Below, piece after piece: positions 50,453 through 61,258 of a stretch of 64,000 bases of DNA. Location: the NCBI GenBank assembly GCA_038363925.1, contig JAQQWL010000013.1, forward strand, positions 2,232,001 through 2,296,000, written 5' to 3'. Source of the DNA: Apiospora phragmitis. Its lineage: Eukaryota; Ascomycota; Sordariomycetes; Amphisphaeriales; Apiosporaceae. Under the pieces are notes generated by a model. The model had not been told where the DNA came from and ran no database searches. It was given only the letters and a program-made list of their open reading frames with translations. The translations under genes were made by a program, and so were the position numbers. Position 1 is the first letter of the stretch. Every line of letters starts with the position of its first letter.

Positions 50453-50821
50453 GTAAGTGCATATAAGTACGTGTTTAAGAGTGACGTTCTGGCAGACAAT
50501 AATATCTCTGGATGAAGCACTCAGTCAGGTTGACTACTCCCAAATTCTCACCACACCTCACTCTTCTAATGGCGACTAATATTCCCAGGGTTTCTTCATC
50601 CAATGATACACCTAGGATGCGCCCTCGAGTTTCAGCAACCCTGTCTCGTAGCCGAATCGCTGGCATCGCCAAACGCAGGAACCGTGACCAGCTCGTCCTC
50701 GCCACAAGTACACCATTGGCTACGTGAAGGAAGTCATTGCAGAATCTCCACCACGTCGTGGCGTAGGTTAGGATTCTTTAAGCTGCCATCTCTGGGGGGA
50801 GCCCCAGCTTGACTCGTAGTC

Positions 50822-50953
50822 AAGTGCAACGAATGTAAGCCATCCTCGGCGGCCGCGCAGTCGCGCTATGCCTGCACCAACATCGAGTCGCTGGACATCG
50901 AGCTCAAGTCCGAGGAGCTCGGCGCCATTCACAGCACTGTGCCCTTCGACTAG
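50822..50953 (+). pseudogene. Aldo-keto reductase C-terminal fragment
   Basis: The frame from about 50822 to TAG at 50951-50953 ends in N-I-E-S-L-D-I-E-L-K-S-E-E-L, then T-V-P-F-D. This is the tail pattern of fungal aldo-keto reductases (N-I-E-A-L…L-T-x-E-E-I…V-P-F-D). No NADPH-binding or catalytic D-Y-K-H part is visible upstream, so this is a relic of a gene lost by rearrangement. Codon use is GC-rich, like a functional gene, suggesting recent loss. Confidence 0.45.
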
Positions 50954-51361
50954 TGATAACCATTACGGTCTATAGTTACAATGCCCAATTAACTGGCATG
51001 GCGTATGTAGTTACCATGTCGTGAGATGGATCATGGGTAAGGTTTGGGGTAGCAGCTTCTATCCGACATTTTGTACTTTTTGTGGAGTTGCCCCTGATTA
51101 CATTGTGTATCAGGTAGTGAGACACCCGCGATGTTTTGAGGCTTTTTTCTTGTTAATCCGGACAATTCCCCTGAAGAAACTAATCCCATAAGATTGGTTC
51201 AACGTCTCTTTGACAAATTACGCGTTGATATGGAAATAGGTGCATCTCTTACAACTGTGTACTCCAGACGATATCAAATTTATTCTCGATGTTATTTACC
51301 GTATTGAACTCCGAAATAATGCTCTAATCGCTGGATGAACGCTACTTCCTATTATCTAGCT

Positions 51362-51592
51362 CTAATTCCACTTCAACTGTAGTGTGTACACCTGGAAATC
51401 ATCGCTGTTGGCATGTAGCCCACCAGTAGCATCATGATCGGACTGGCCAGTAATGACTCCGTCACTCGTCAATCGACTCTCTTGGCGACATACTGTAGAA
51501 AAATGCATTGTAAACCATGACCCCCCAAAACAATACCAGTCCCGACGCACGACTGGCCTTCCGCTGAGACTATAATCAGCGGTACAAGCCAT
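51362..51592 (-). CDS. Hypothetical small protein, possibly an exon
   Basis: A 76-codon frame on the minus strand, from ATG at 51592 to TAG at 51362. It has three cysteines (CTADYS, WYCFGGSW, STVC) and ends in QLKWN. It is closed by TGA just upstream, so it is either a very small protein or the last exon of a gene I cannot assemble. No signal peptide or known motif. Confidence 0.25.
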   Translation of the reverse strand: MACTADYSLSGRPVVRRDWYCFGGSWFTMHFSTVCRQESRLTSDGVITGQSDHDATGGLHANSDDFQVYTLQLKWN

Positions 51593-51781
51593 AAGGTTTC
51601 AGAAAGAACCTGGCTCGATCCTGATTTCTGTTGGCAGAGATGCCCAGGGCGTGTCTGGCTAACCCCGTCTTCCGCATCTGCCATGATAGTAGAGGCCTAA
51701 CTCATGGTATCCGACGTGGGCATGGTCTGAGATGATCCGCCCTCGGCAGTGCTACCTCCTCGGGGCGGGGCACACCGGTGA

Positions 51782-52234
51782 TTAGATGCTCGGATGCCAG
51801 GTTATTTGCCTGTTGCGTGTTGGGAGGGAGTTGCGGCTGACTCTGCGCCGCCTTGCTAGCAAATCATCAATGGCATCCTGCATGAGGGCCTGCATCTCGA
51901 CTTTCATCAGTTTCAACCTTTGCATCCCCTTATCGATCCGGGCGAGCCGCTCCTCGTGCGCCTCCTCGTATTGCCGGATCTCCCACTCCACCACCAGCTC
52001 CCACAATATCACTCCGGCGGCGGCGGTCCCCTCCGCGCCCATTCCGAGGGTCATGAAGCGCGCGAGGTAGGCAACGGACTAGGCGGCCCTGCTCTTCCAG
52101 GTCGGGCGGGCCGTGTAGAAGGCGCAGACTTGCTCTCTCGTGCGGGGTCTGTTCGTTCGCTCGGTCGGCGGGAACTGGCCGGCGCTCTCCAGCTTCCCCC
52201 AGAAGTCACGGAGTCTAGAGAAGAGGCGAGGCAT
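51782..52234 (-). pseudogene. Coiled-coil protein with one internal stop (weakly OPA3-like)
   Basis: One frame from ATG at 52234 to TGA/TAG at 51782 covers 150 codons with a single TAG at codon 52 (52079-52081). The second half is W-E-L-V-V-E-W-E-I-R-Q-Y-E-E, then a heptad-like helix (E-R-L-A-R-I-D-K-G-M-Q-R-L) and a basic tail. An alanine-rich hydrophobic segment before it (about codons 65-80) followed by a coiled coil recalls the C-terminus of OPA3 proteins, but I cannot confirm this. The stop could be a real nonsense mutation or sit in a missed intron; ATG at 52054 would still give 90 aa. Confidence 0.35.
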
Positions 52235-54824
52235 CTTGTGGGCTGACCGTGTATATGTCTGTGTTGCGGAATCGGCAAAAGCGTGTCACGGCGTTGCGGG
52301 AAGCGGTAGGCAAGAAGTAAAGTCATGCAGCGTGGTCCTGGAAACATTGGAGGGCTTTCCCGAGAGATGTAACAAAAGAACTAGAGATATACAGAATTGA
52401 CTTGTCCCGGTGCTGAAATGACCTTCAGTCTTTGTCGGATGAGTGAAGCCATTGTAGTACAGAAACCGCCATTTGTCAATAGACGGTGTACCTGCCAGTT
52501 GGATGGGATCAATGACATGCAAAGCGTTGAGACGCAGGTATGCAAATGGCACCTTCCAGAGAAGGGAGAAAGGTTGAGAGAAATTTGCCTAAGCCATGGT
52601 TCATGGAAGGGACAGGTCAGGCACGGGTCTCGTGTCAGTGTGCATGTTTGCAGGTCATTTTGAGGGGCAAGAGAAGTGTCCACTACACACACGGCAATGA
52701 CGAGATGCGAGAGACTTTGGGAACCAAGCAACTTCACATGCAAGAAAGATTGAGCTGGGCAATCGACTTCATTTCGAATAAGTAGCTATCGGAGGTACCG
52801 TCTGAGTTGGAGACAGAACATCGGAGTTTGGGGAGTCAATAGCGACATTGAACACGCGCCGGACAATAACGGTTGGCGGTGTGTGATGGTGTCGCGGTGT
52901 TTCGCCTGCCGTCCACTGTTCTACGTAACCCCTCAGAGACCGAAGCCCCCGAAATTCCGAACATCCCTGTTTGTCAGGCCCACTGCGGAATTATTCAAGT
53001 CCTTCCCCAAGCAAAACACAGCCAACACCATTCACCAATGAACACGGCAGCAACGGCACTGCAAAAGCCAACCCAAGAAATTGCCCAGGAAATATTGATA
53101 AATTAATTCTGAACCTTCTGAACAGCACGTCTCTTGGAGTCTTGGTGCCTCATCCGTTTATGGTTGCTGATTGGATGCTCTAATAAAGTTGCTGGTAGCC
53201 TGTCAGCACGTTGCAGTGGCCCTAGAAAGAAAAAGTTTGAGCCGCAGCCAAGCAGAAAGCCCGAAGCAGCCAAGAACGGAAACATCGGAAGCGGGCTGCA
53301 TCCAATCTGTGGACTCGGCGAAACACTCCAACGTTCTTTCTTTTCTGTTTTTTATTCAACGTCTGCTTCGAGAAGACTTGCAACACGTCCCGATCAGAAA
53401 AGCGATTAGTAACAGATCGAGAAATCTTAAGATGCATTTACCTGGCTCGTACGTCAACTAGGCCCAGTTGCCCAGGGGCAGGCCCACAGATAGCCTAGCA
53501 CGCGGCCCTTAGTGGACAGGGCCAGTATTGTAGGCGAAGAGTCCAAGACAGCAAGGCAAAGCTTGTTTCCACACTGTCACGGCATTTGCTTTGCTTATAT
53601 CCTGATTATATCCCCCCTAGCCTCAGTCTAAGCAGTTAGCCTGTTCCGCGCCTGCCCATTCTCGTCCTGAACTGCCGTTGCCATGTGCGGAATCTTGCAA
53701 GAACATCGAAGCAACACCCAATTGTCAACTGTCACGAACCCACTTTGCCGCCTAGAAGCCGTTCCAATCGTACTAATATGTAAGTGTGATGGGTAAGTGG
53801 GTGTTTACGCCTACGTTATGTTGGAATAATGAGCGTTACTTTTATATCTGGCTCGTGCACGATACAAGGTAGTATGTAGGCGTCATTACTTTGGCCTGAT
53901 ACCATGTAACGGGCCTGTCAGGCTGTCAGGCTAGGTCCGCTCTCGCTACCTTCGTCCCTTAGTTCGGACGGGGAGGGGGAAAATTCCCCGAGGCAATTAT
54001 GAGCCGACCTCAACCTGGCCAGGTTCGGCCGACCTCCCGACGCGCACCGCAACCGTCTTCCTCCTCTTCTGCAACCCTTTTTCCAACGTGTTCGTATCTC
54101 ACAATATTGCGAGATGACGTCACGCAGGCAGCCACGCATCTCCAACTTTTGGAAACAGTCCCCGAACGAAGGCAAGATCGGCCGAACATGAACGGATGGA
54201 TGACCCTAGCAGTTGCATTAGCACACACCTCCGTCGGGCGTTCGCGACTACGGCCCAGGAGACTTTGCGCGATGGGCCAGATCGCAAGAGCCACCCCAAG
54301 CCACCCGCCCAAGTGCCGCACCAACATCGGAATCCCGAACTTACTGGACTAAGAGCAAGCCTAATGCTTGTCAATACCCCCTGACCTTCCTTGATTCCCC
54401 TGGATCCAAGTGGACTTGCCATCCCGGCTGACAAGGGCGGCAGATCACCACCAGCTAGGAAGATACATGCTTCGATAATTCCGAAGTTACGGATCCAAGC
54501 TATCTCCTCAATGCGCAGGAAACACTTACGTTTCTCGATGTTTGAGATCTTCCATGCTCCTTCCATTCCGCTTTGCTGGGTCCCATGTACCGCCCTGTCG
54601 AGCCTCGCTTGATCCGACCATGTCGACGATACTACTCAGGAGTTGCATAAGGGGGGGTCCTCTCCACTCCCCACAACAAAACCTAAACGTGCAGAGATAT
54701 AAGAACTCGCGGCGTCCCCTGATGGCACCTTGAGCTTCTGGAATAAAATGCCAGTTTATTTTGTTCTTGCATATTGCAGATACCCCTGTCATATCGCACT
54801 TTTGTTTCCATATTGTAGATTGTC
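52235..54824. other. Intergenic, 2.6 kb, no gene recognised
   Basis: Many overlapping frames of 60-150 codons occur on both strands; none shows motifs or consistent codon bias. The 3' end should carry the promoter of the reductase gene starting at 54825. Confidence 0.45.
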
Positions 54825-57800
54825 ATGGCTTCTGGAATGACGAACGGCACCGCCGCAGCCCACTCAACGGCCAAGAACCCCTATGGTCAACGACTTCTCC
54901 CGCATATCGTCGACCAGAATGCACTCGAAAAGCCAGACGCAGAGTGGATTTCGATCCCCAGATCATCTAACCCCAAGGACGGCTGGCGCGTGATCACGTG
55001 GAAGGAGTTCGCAAACGCTGTCAACGCCTGCTGCCAGAGGATAATCGCGAAATGCGGCGAGGCACCAAAGAACGAGTTCCCTACCATCACATACATCGGC
55101 CCTAACGATGCGCGATACTTCGTGAGTCCATTCGCCGTAACCTGTGCTGTTCCACGCATGAATGCTGACGGCGATCCCAGGTGATTATGATAGCGGCTGT
55201 GAAGACGGGCTACAAAGTGAGTGGAAAGAGCGCCCTTGAAGCTCCATAATACTATCTCGGGTAGTTGGTGATCAAGCGATCCCACTACGTCGTTGGTGCA
55301 ATCCACGAACGAGCCGGACACCTTCTAGGATCTGTCTACGAGTCGCAATACTGACAATGAACTAGTGTCTGTTCATTTCACTCAGGAACACGCCTGAAGG
55401 ACAGCTTAACCTCTTCGACAAGACGGACAGCCACATGATCGCCTACCCCGAGTCACACCGGACCATGGTTCAGCCATGGGTCCAGAAGCGCGACATGCAA
55501 TCCATCGAGGTGGCCTCGTATGAGGACTGGTTCCCCAAGGAGAGGGCGCCGGTCTACCCCTATCACAAGACCTGGGAAGAGGGTGCCTGGGAACCACTCG
55601 TGGTTCTTCACACAAGTGGCAGCACAGGTTTCCCCAAGCCCATTCTCGTTAAGCACGGCATGCTGGCGGTCGGCGACGCCTTCCATGACAAGCCCGAATG
55701 GCAAGGAACCAACCTCTTCCTGGAGGAGTTCAACTTGCTTATAAAGCGACAGTTCCACCCAAGTATGTTTTCTCATCATTCATCGTATCTCCTCCGGTAC
55801 TTCCGCTAACAACAAAACTAGTGCCCTTATTCCATGCTGCAGGTATCTACATTGGTACTTTGAACAGCATGTACTGGGATACGCCGGTGGCTCTGGGTAT
55901 TCCAGACCGACCCCTGACTTCCGAGCTTGCCAAAGAGTGTCTTCAGGAGGCGGACGTACAAGGTACTCTCTTACCACCAGCGATTGTCGAGGAGATGAGT
56001 CAAAGCGACGAATGCATTAAGGTAATGCAAAAGATGAGCTTTATTGGCTTTGGAGGTGGTAAGTCAAAGATCCCAGAAGATGCGAGACTGTCCATTTTTG
56101 ACTGATTCATGTCGCCTTCAGGTCAACTTCCCCGCGAGGCTGGAAACCGCCTTGTGAAGAACGGAGTGTTCTTGGCCAACCTTATCGCAGCAACTGAGTA
56201 AGTATTTAGAGTCGCGGCGTACCATTCGCAGAATGCCCCTTGCTAACATTTTAAAAGATGCTGCCCGTTCCCAATCTACTGGAACAAAGACCCTACCCAG
56301 TGGCAATACTTCATTTACAACTCCGACATCTTTGGCTGCGACTGGCGTAAGCAGGAAGGGCACGAGGACGTTTATGAGCAGGTAATCGTGCGCAAGGAGC
56401 AGGACCCGGGACTGCAGGGATACTTCTACACATTCCCGGAGGAGACGGAGGTCTCGACCAAGGATCTGTACAAGCCGCACCCGACGCTGCCAAACCACTG
56501 GATCTACTACGGGCGCGCCGACAACATCATCGTCTTCTCCAACGGCGAGAAACTCAACCCCGTCGACATCGAGGACATAGTCTCGGACCACGCCCAGCTC
56601 AAGGGCGCCGTTGTCGTCGGCTCGGAGCGCTTCCAGGCCGGCCTCATCCTCGAGCCCATCACGCACCCCCGCACCGACCAGGAGCGCAAGGCCCTCTTCG
56701 ACAGCGTCTGGCCCCTGATCGAGCAGGCCAACAGGGAGACCGTCGCTCACGGCCAGATCGGCCGCGACTTCGTCGCCCTCTCCAACCCCGACAAGCCGTT
56801 CCTGCGCGCCGGAAAGGGCACCATCCAGCGTGCCGGTACCGTGAAGCTGTACGCCGAGGAGATCGAGAAGCTCTACGAGACAGCTGGCCAGTCTGCCGCG
56901 GCTGAAGCGCCGCCTCTGGATGTTAGCTCGGTGGAAGGCCTGACCGCGTCTATTGTGGACTTGTTCTCCACCAAGCAAGGGGCAGCTCGTCTGGAGCCGG
57001 ATGCCGACTTCTTCTCGTCTGGCATTGACTCGATGCAAGTCATCGGCGCATCCCGCCTTCTCCGCGCCGGCCTAGAGAACGCCGGACACAAGCCCGATCC
57101 CAAGGCACTTCTTCCCCGTGTCATCTATAACAACCCAACGCCGAGGAAACTGGCCACGTACGTCATGCAGACAGTCCTGGGCAATGGAAGCAACGGCGAG
57201 CAACAGTCCGCGAACTCGCCTCAGGCCATGGAGGCGCTGTGGAAGAAGTACACCGAGAACCTGCCCGCGCCCCAGCACCCGGGCCGGCCCGAGGCCAACA
57301 CCACCGGCCAGGTCGTGCTCCTGACGGGCTCCACCGGTATGCTGGGGTCGTACATGTTGGAGGCCATGGCGCGCGACCCCAAGGTGGCCCGCGTGGTGTG
57401 CCTCAACCGCGCTGAGGACGGTGGCGTGGCCCAGCAGGCCCGCAGCATGCGCGAGCGCGGCCTAGACACGGGCTACCACGGCGGCAAGGCCGAGTTCTAC
57501 CGCGTCGACGTCTCGCGCCCGGACCTGGGCCTGAGCCCCGCCGTCTACGAGGCCCTGGCCCGCGATGCCGACCGTTTGATCCTGAACGCCTGGCCCGTCA
57601 ACTTCAACATGCCGGTCGAGTCGTTCGAGCCGCACCTGGCGGGCGTGCGCTACTTCGGCGACCTGGCCGCGCGCGCCGCCAAGCGCGCCGCCGTCGTCTT
57701 CATCTCCTCCATCGGCTCCATCCAGGGCTGGAACATGGGCGAGCGCGGCTGCGCCCTGCCCGAGGAGCGCTTCGAGGACTGGACCTTGCCGTCGGCCGGC

Positions 57801-58442
57801 TACGGCTGCAGCAAGCTGGTCGGCGGCCTCATCATCGAGGACGCGGCCAAGAAGGGCGACTTCCCAGCCGCTGTCATCCGTGTCGGCCAGATCGCGGGCT
57901 CGGACCGCGGCTCCGGCGTCTGGAACCGCCACGAGTGGATGCCCAGCATCGTGCACAGCAGCCTGTACCTCCGGGCGCTGCCCGACAACCTCGGCTCCTT
58001 CGACCGCGTGGACTGGACGCCCGTCGAGCGCATCGCGGGCCTCGTGCTCGAGGTCGGCGGCATCACGGTCGAGACGCCGCCGCAGAACATCAGCGGCTAC
58101 TATCACGGCGTGAACCCCAAGGTGACGTCGTGGTCGGGCGAGCTCGCGGCCGCGGTGCGGGACTACTATGGGAAAGACAAGCTGCCCGAGACGATCCCGT
58201 TCAAGGAGTGGGTCGCGCGCCTCGAGCAGAGCGCGCAGGAGCAGGCCGAAGATGTGGCGACGCGCAACCCGGGCGTCAAGCTCGTCGACTCGTACCGCGA
58301 GATGGCCACCGCAGCGGACCATGGGCTCAGGCCCGTCGAGCTCGAGACGCGGCGCACCGTGGGGCAGAGCCCGACGATGGCGCGGAGCGAGGCGGTGACG
58401 CCGGAGCTGATGCGGCAGTGGTGCGAGCAGTGGGCGTTCTAG
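54825..58442 (+). CDS. Adenylate-forming reductase (NRPS-like A-T-R enzyme)
   Basis: Six exons join in frame to 1075 aa: 54825-55121, 55181-55216, 55366-55762, 55822-56058, 56122-56197 and 56258-58442. An adenylation domain (about 30-560) has T-S-G-S-T-G-F-P-K-P at 194-203 and G-R-A-D-N-I-I-V-F-S-N-G-E-K-L from 433. A carrier domain has F-F-S-S-G-I-D-S with the phosphopantetheine serine at 606. The reductase domain starts with T-G-S-T-G-M-L-G at 704-711 (NADPH site) and has the Y-x-x-x-K pair at Y863/K867 in G-Y-G-C-S-K. There is no condensation domain. Such enzymes activate a carboxylic acid as AMP ester, load it on the carrier and release it reductively as an aldehyde. The substrate (aryl, keto or fatty acid) cannot be told by eye. 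Length and architecture are typical of fungal members. No other biosynthetic gene is evident within the window. All core residues are present, so it should be functional. Confidence 0.9.
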
Positions 58443-59540
58443 ATTAGAAGATCTGAACTATGATGAACCGAGTAGCTATGCTACTTGATATATCTGGTTG
58501 ACATGTTTATTTGGCGCACCCGAATGAAGGAATATGGCTGGCGTTGGGTAATGATGACTTTTGTATATATAACAGACATAGAGAATTATGATATGAATAA
58601 TCTAAAAGATATATTTGAGATATTACTTCCATAATGAACAATATGAAAAAAAAAGATTAAAATAGACATAACCATTGCTTCTTCTCGTGACTGTCTTTTG
58701 TGTTGTAGCATCTGGTGAAACGTGGATACCGAGCTCTTACCTGCTCATTGTGGCCAATTTCTCTTGATCCTTCAGGCGCTAGCTAAAACAGGGACCTTTC
58801 TGACCGTTAGGATTCAAGACATGCATATTCGGGTAACCACCCTGCATACAGCCGGCAGACATGGGTCAGGAGCTGCAGAGGTGGATACTTGCCTTTGGCG
58901 CCTCGGGATGTGACATGACCTGTTCATTCCGAGCAATCGTGAGGACGGACTTCCCAGATGTTACCCCAGAACTGACATGAGTCTAGAATACCATTTACCC
59001 CTTTTCGACGCTAATTACTGCCTTTTGGTAACAGGTAGGATTAGCTAAAGTTGAGATCTAACCAGTAACATGTACATTTTCTTCATGTATCAGTGTTGGT
59101 CACTTGGTCAGGGGCTCAGGGGCTCAGGGGTTTGGGTCTTCTGGCTACCCGTGACAAGATGCGTAATGTTGGTCCATGTGACACACACACACATCTGTAT
59201 GAGTCAGAAGAGATATAGATGTTCCTCTTTTCAACGATAAGGCTAGTAGTCGGCTTTATAGATCCAGCAGTTGCATGAAGCTGATCCATAGCAGGACAAA
59301 GGTGAGTTCAGCGAAGCTAATATTTAGGAAGGATGGTAGTTTGGACGCCTCCCTCGTTAAGGTTTTCGCGAATGGACCGCGCTCCTATGCGTACTGTGAT
59401 GATTTTAGCACCGTCGTCCTTCTATAAACCGACACTGTGAATTTTTCATCTTAGTGCTGAGTGTTTCGAAAGGTTTTGTCAATGAAGCTCAGCGGCACCT
59501 TCCTCCTACCTTACTGCCTTGCCTCACTCGATGCCTCTTC
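58443..59540. other. Intergenic, no gene recognised
   Basis: It contains a likely AT-rich 3' UTR after the reductase (58443-58680), a GGGGCTCA tandem near 59112-59131 and a short CA run near 59181. No coding sequence is supported. Confidence 0.45.
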
Positions 59541-60253
59541 TCACAGCTCGTCCAGCAGACGACCTTTGTCAACCCACTTCTTGTGTTGCTCTGCATCCTT
59601 TGCCATTTGAATCTGCTGGAGAAAACGTTCCTGTGTTGTGGGGTGCTTGATGACCCAGCCAGCAGCTCTTGGCAGAAGCCAGTGAGCGAACAGCTTCAAA
59701 GCCAGGTGAAAGGCGCTTTCAGCCACAACTCGCTTGTGTGCCGGGACGATGACGAGAGATGCGAAGGGAAACTAAAGGGCTGCCATTGACCAAGAAATCG
59801 GCCCAGCCATCCAGGCACGCCTATACAAGCAACCCATGAGTCGGTGAATTCCAAGGGGTTTTTGGCACAACAAAAGGGGTAGAAAAAGACGCTTAGGAGC
59901 AGGAAAGCACCGGCCGCGTTAGAGAGCACCCACCCGTAGAAGGACTCGGGGTTTGGGCTAGACGTGGTGTTGGGATAGCTGCTGCTACTACTGTTGGTGG
60001 TGTTCGGTGTACCGGTCAGGGCCATGGCAGCGCTGCTGTTGTTGTTGTTGACCGAAGTGGCTGCTGTGGCGATGGTATCCTGACGTGCTAGCGCAGGAGA
60101 AGTGCGGTTCATCACCAGCAGGGACCAGTTTGCGAAGACCGTGTCGTCCCACAGGGCATCGTAGGCGCCTTCTTTGAGATGCGTGGCTATTGCGCCGATG
60201 GTTTGGAGCACGGTCGATTGAATAACCGCCGACAACATCTGGTATGCGGCCAT
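59541..60253 (-). CDS. Hypothetical membrane protein, fungal-type
   Basis: Exon 60253-59834 (140 codons) joins exon 59771-59541 (76 codons plus stop) through a 62-bp GT-AG intron, giving 216 aa. The N-terminus has a hydrophobic helix (M-L-S-A-V-I-Q-S-T-V-L-Q-T-I-G-A-I), vaguely like Mpv17/PMP22 proteins. A Ser/Asn/Thr-rich linker with several N-glycosylation sequons follows (about 68-100), then a second hydrophobic helix (A-A-G-A-F-L-L-L-S-V-F-F-Y-P-F-C-C), a third segment (F-A-S-L-V-I-V-P), and a charged C-terminus. I do not recognise the family. The Asn-rich linker suggests it faces the lumen or the outside. The start at 60253 is the first ATG; the intron donor GTTGCT is weak, so the junction is tentative. 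Confidence 0.55.
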
Positions 60254-61258
60254 AGTGTTCCTAGGGGCTGCCTCTATCCCCCTCTTTCTTGTAATAAACC
60301 AAAGGGAAAATTCTTCATGAAGATAAGAGGGTTGCCAGGTGTGTAAATAAGCCGGGCCGGGGTTGCCAAGGTCTAGTGGGCTGTTATGTCGCTGTTGCCT
60401 GGAGAAAGCAATTTACCTACATTGCCATTTCCGTGCCGTTTTTCCAAGATACCAAGACCACGGTTACGGCGCTGCCAAGCAAGATGAACCAATCAACTGG
60501 TAAGTTCGGTCAGACATGATGAGATAAAGACCCTTCTTCAGCCCTTACATTGGGTCTCATGTTCCCAATCGGCATATGCTTACCTAAGAGGTACTCAAGA
60601 GGCAGGAGAGGTTCAGAGAAATCATCCACGGGGAGATGATCATTACGCCAAGCTAATGGTGAATTGCCTCCTGTGCTTCTTCCGAGTAGGGTCTCTCTGG
60701 CAAATAAGAGTTTGTTAAAGCTGTTGCTAATTAAGTATATAGGTATTGGGACTACTTTGTTCTTGTATTGATAAACATCGCGTGGCTTATGCCTGGCCAA
60801 CATCTTTGCACAACTGCATCGTATCCCTGACAACGGCGGGCAGTAGGTTGGTTGGTCATTCGACTAGGCAAACAAAAGGGTCACAATTGATCAGAGTCGC
60901 ACATCAGACCACTGAGCCAAACGACCACCAAAGACGTACAAACACAGTGGTTCGAATCCCACCAAGAGCATAAACACTTTTACGTTATTCACTACACAGG
61001 GGGAAAATAGAAATTAACACCGCACGTTTCCCGGAGATGCTCCAGTACTCAGAGATACGCGAGAAGTCTTGGGGTCCTAGGAACATAGTAGGCAACCAAG
61101 TGGTTGCGGCAGTAAGTGGCCGGGGACCCTAGGCATCAAATTTGTCTGTCATTAGGACTTATAAGCAGACCCTCGCCAGGAGATATCAGTCAAAAGTTTC
61201 CTTACGATGACCGAGTACTGATTGATGCCGGCCCCACTCTGAGTTCCATGTTCTATGT
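60254..61258. other. Intergenic with tRNA-like promoter boxes
   Basis: No gene. Around 60840-60985 it holds a tRNA A-box-like string on the minus strand (TGGCTCAGTGG, about 60912-60922) and a perfect B-box string on the plus strand (GGTTCGAATCC, about 60949-60959), but no complete cloverleaf could be drawn. Confidence 0.4.

Noticed and set aside
56118..57038. 306-codon minus-strand open frame inside the reductase gene
   Set aside because: Antisense shadow of a GC-rich exon with a clear protein on the plus strand.
57462..58322. 286-codon minus-strand frame
   Set aside because: Antisense of the reductase domain; Arg/Asp/Val/Gly-rich as expected from reversed GC-rich codons.
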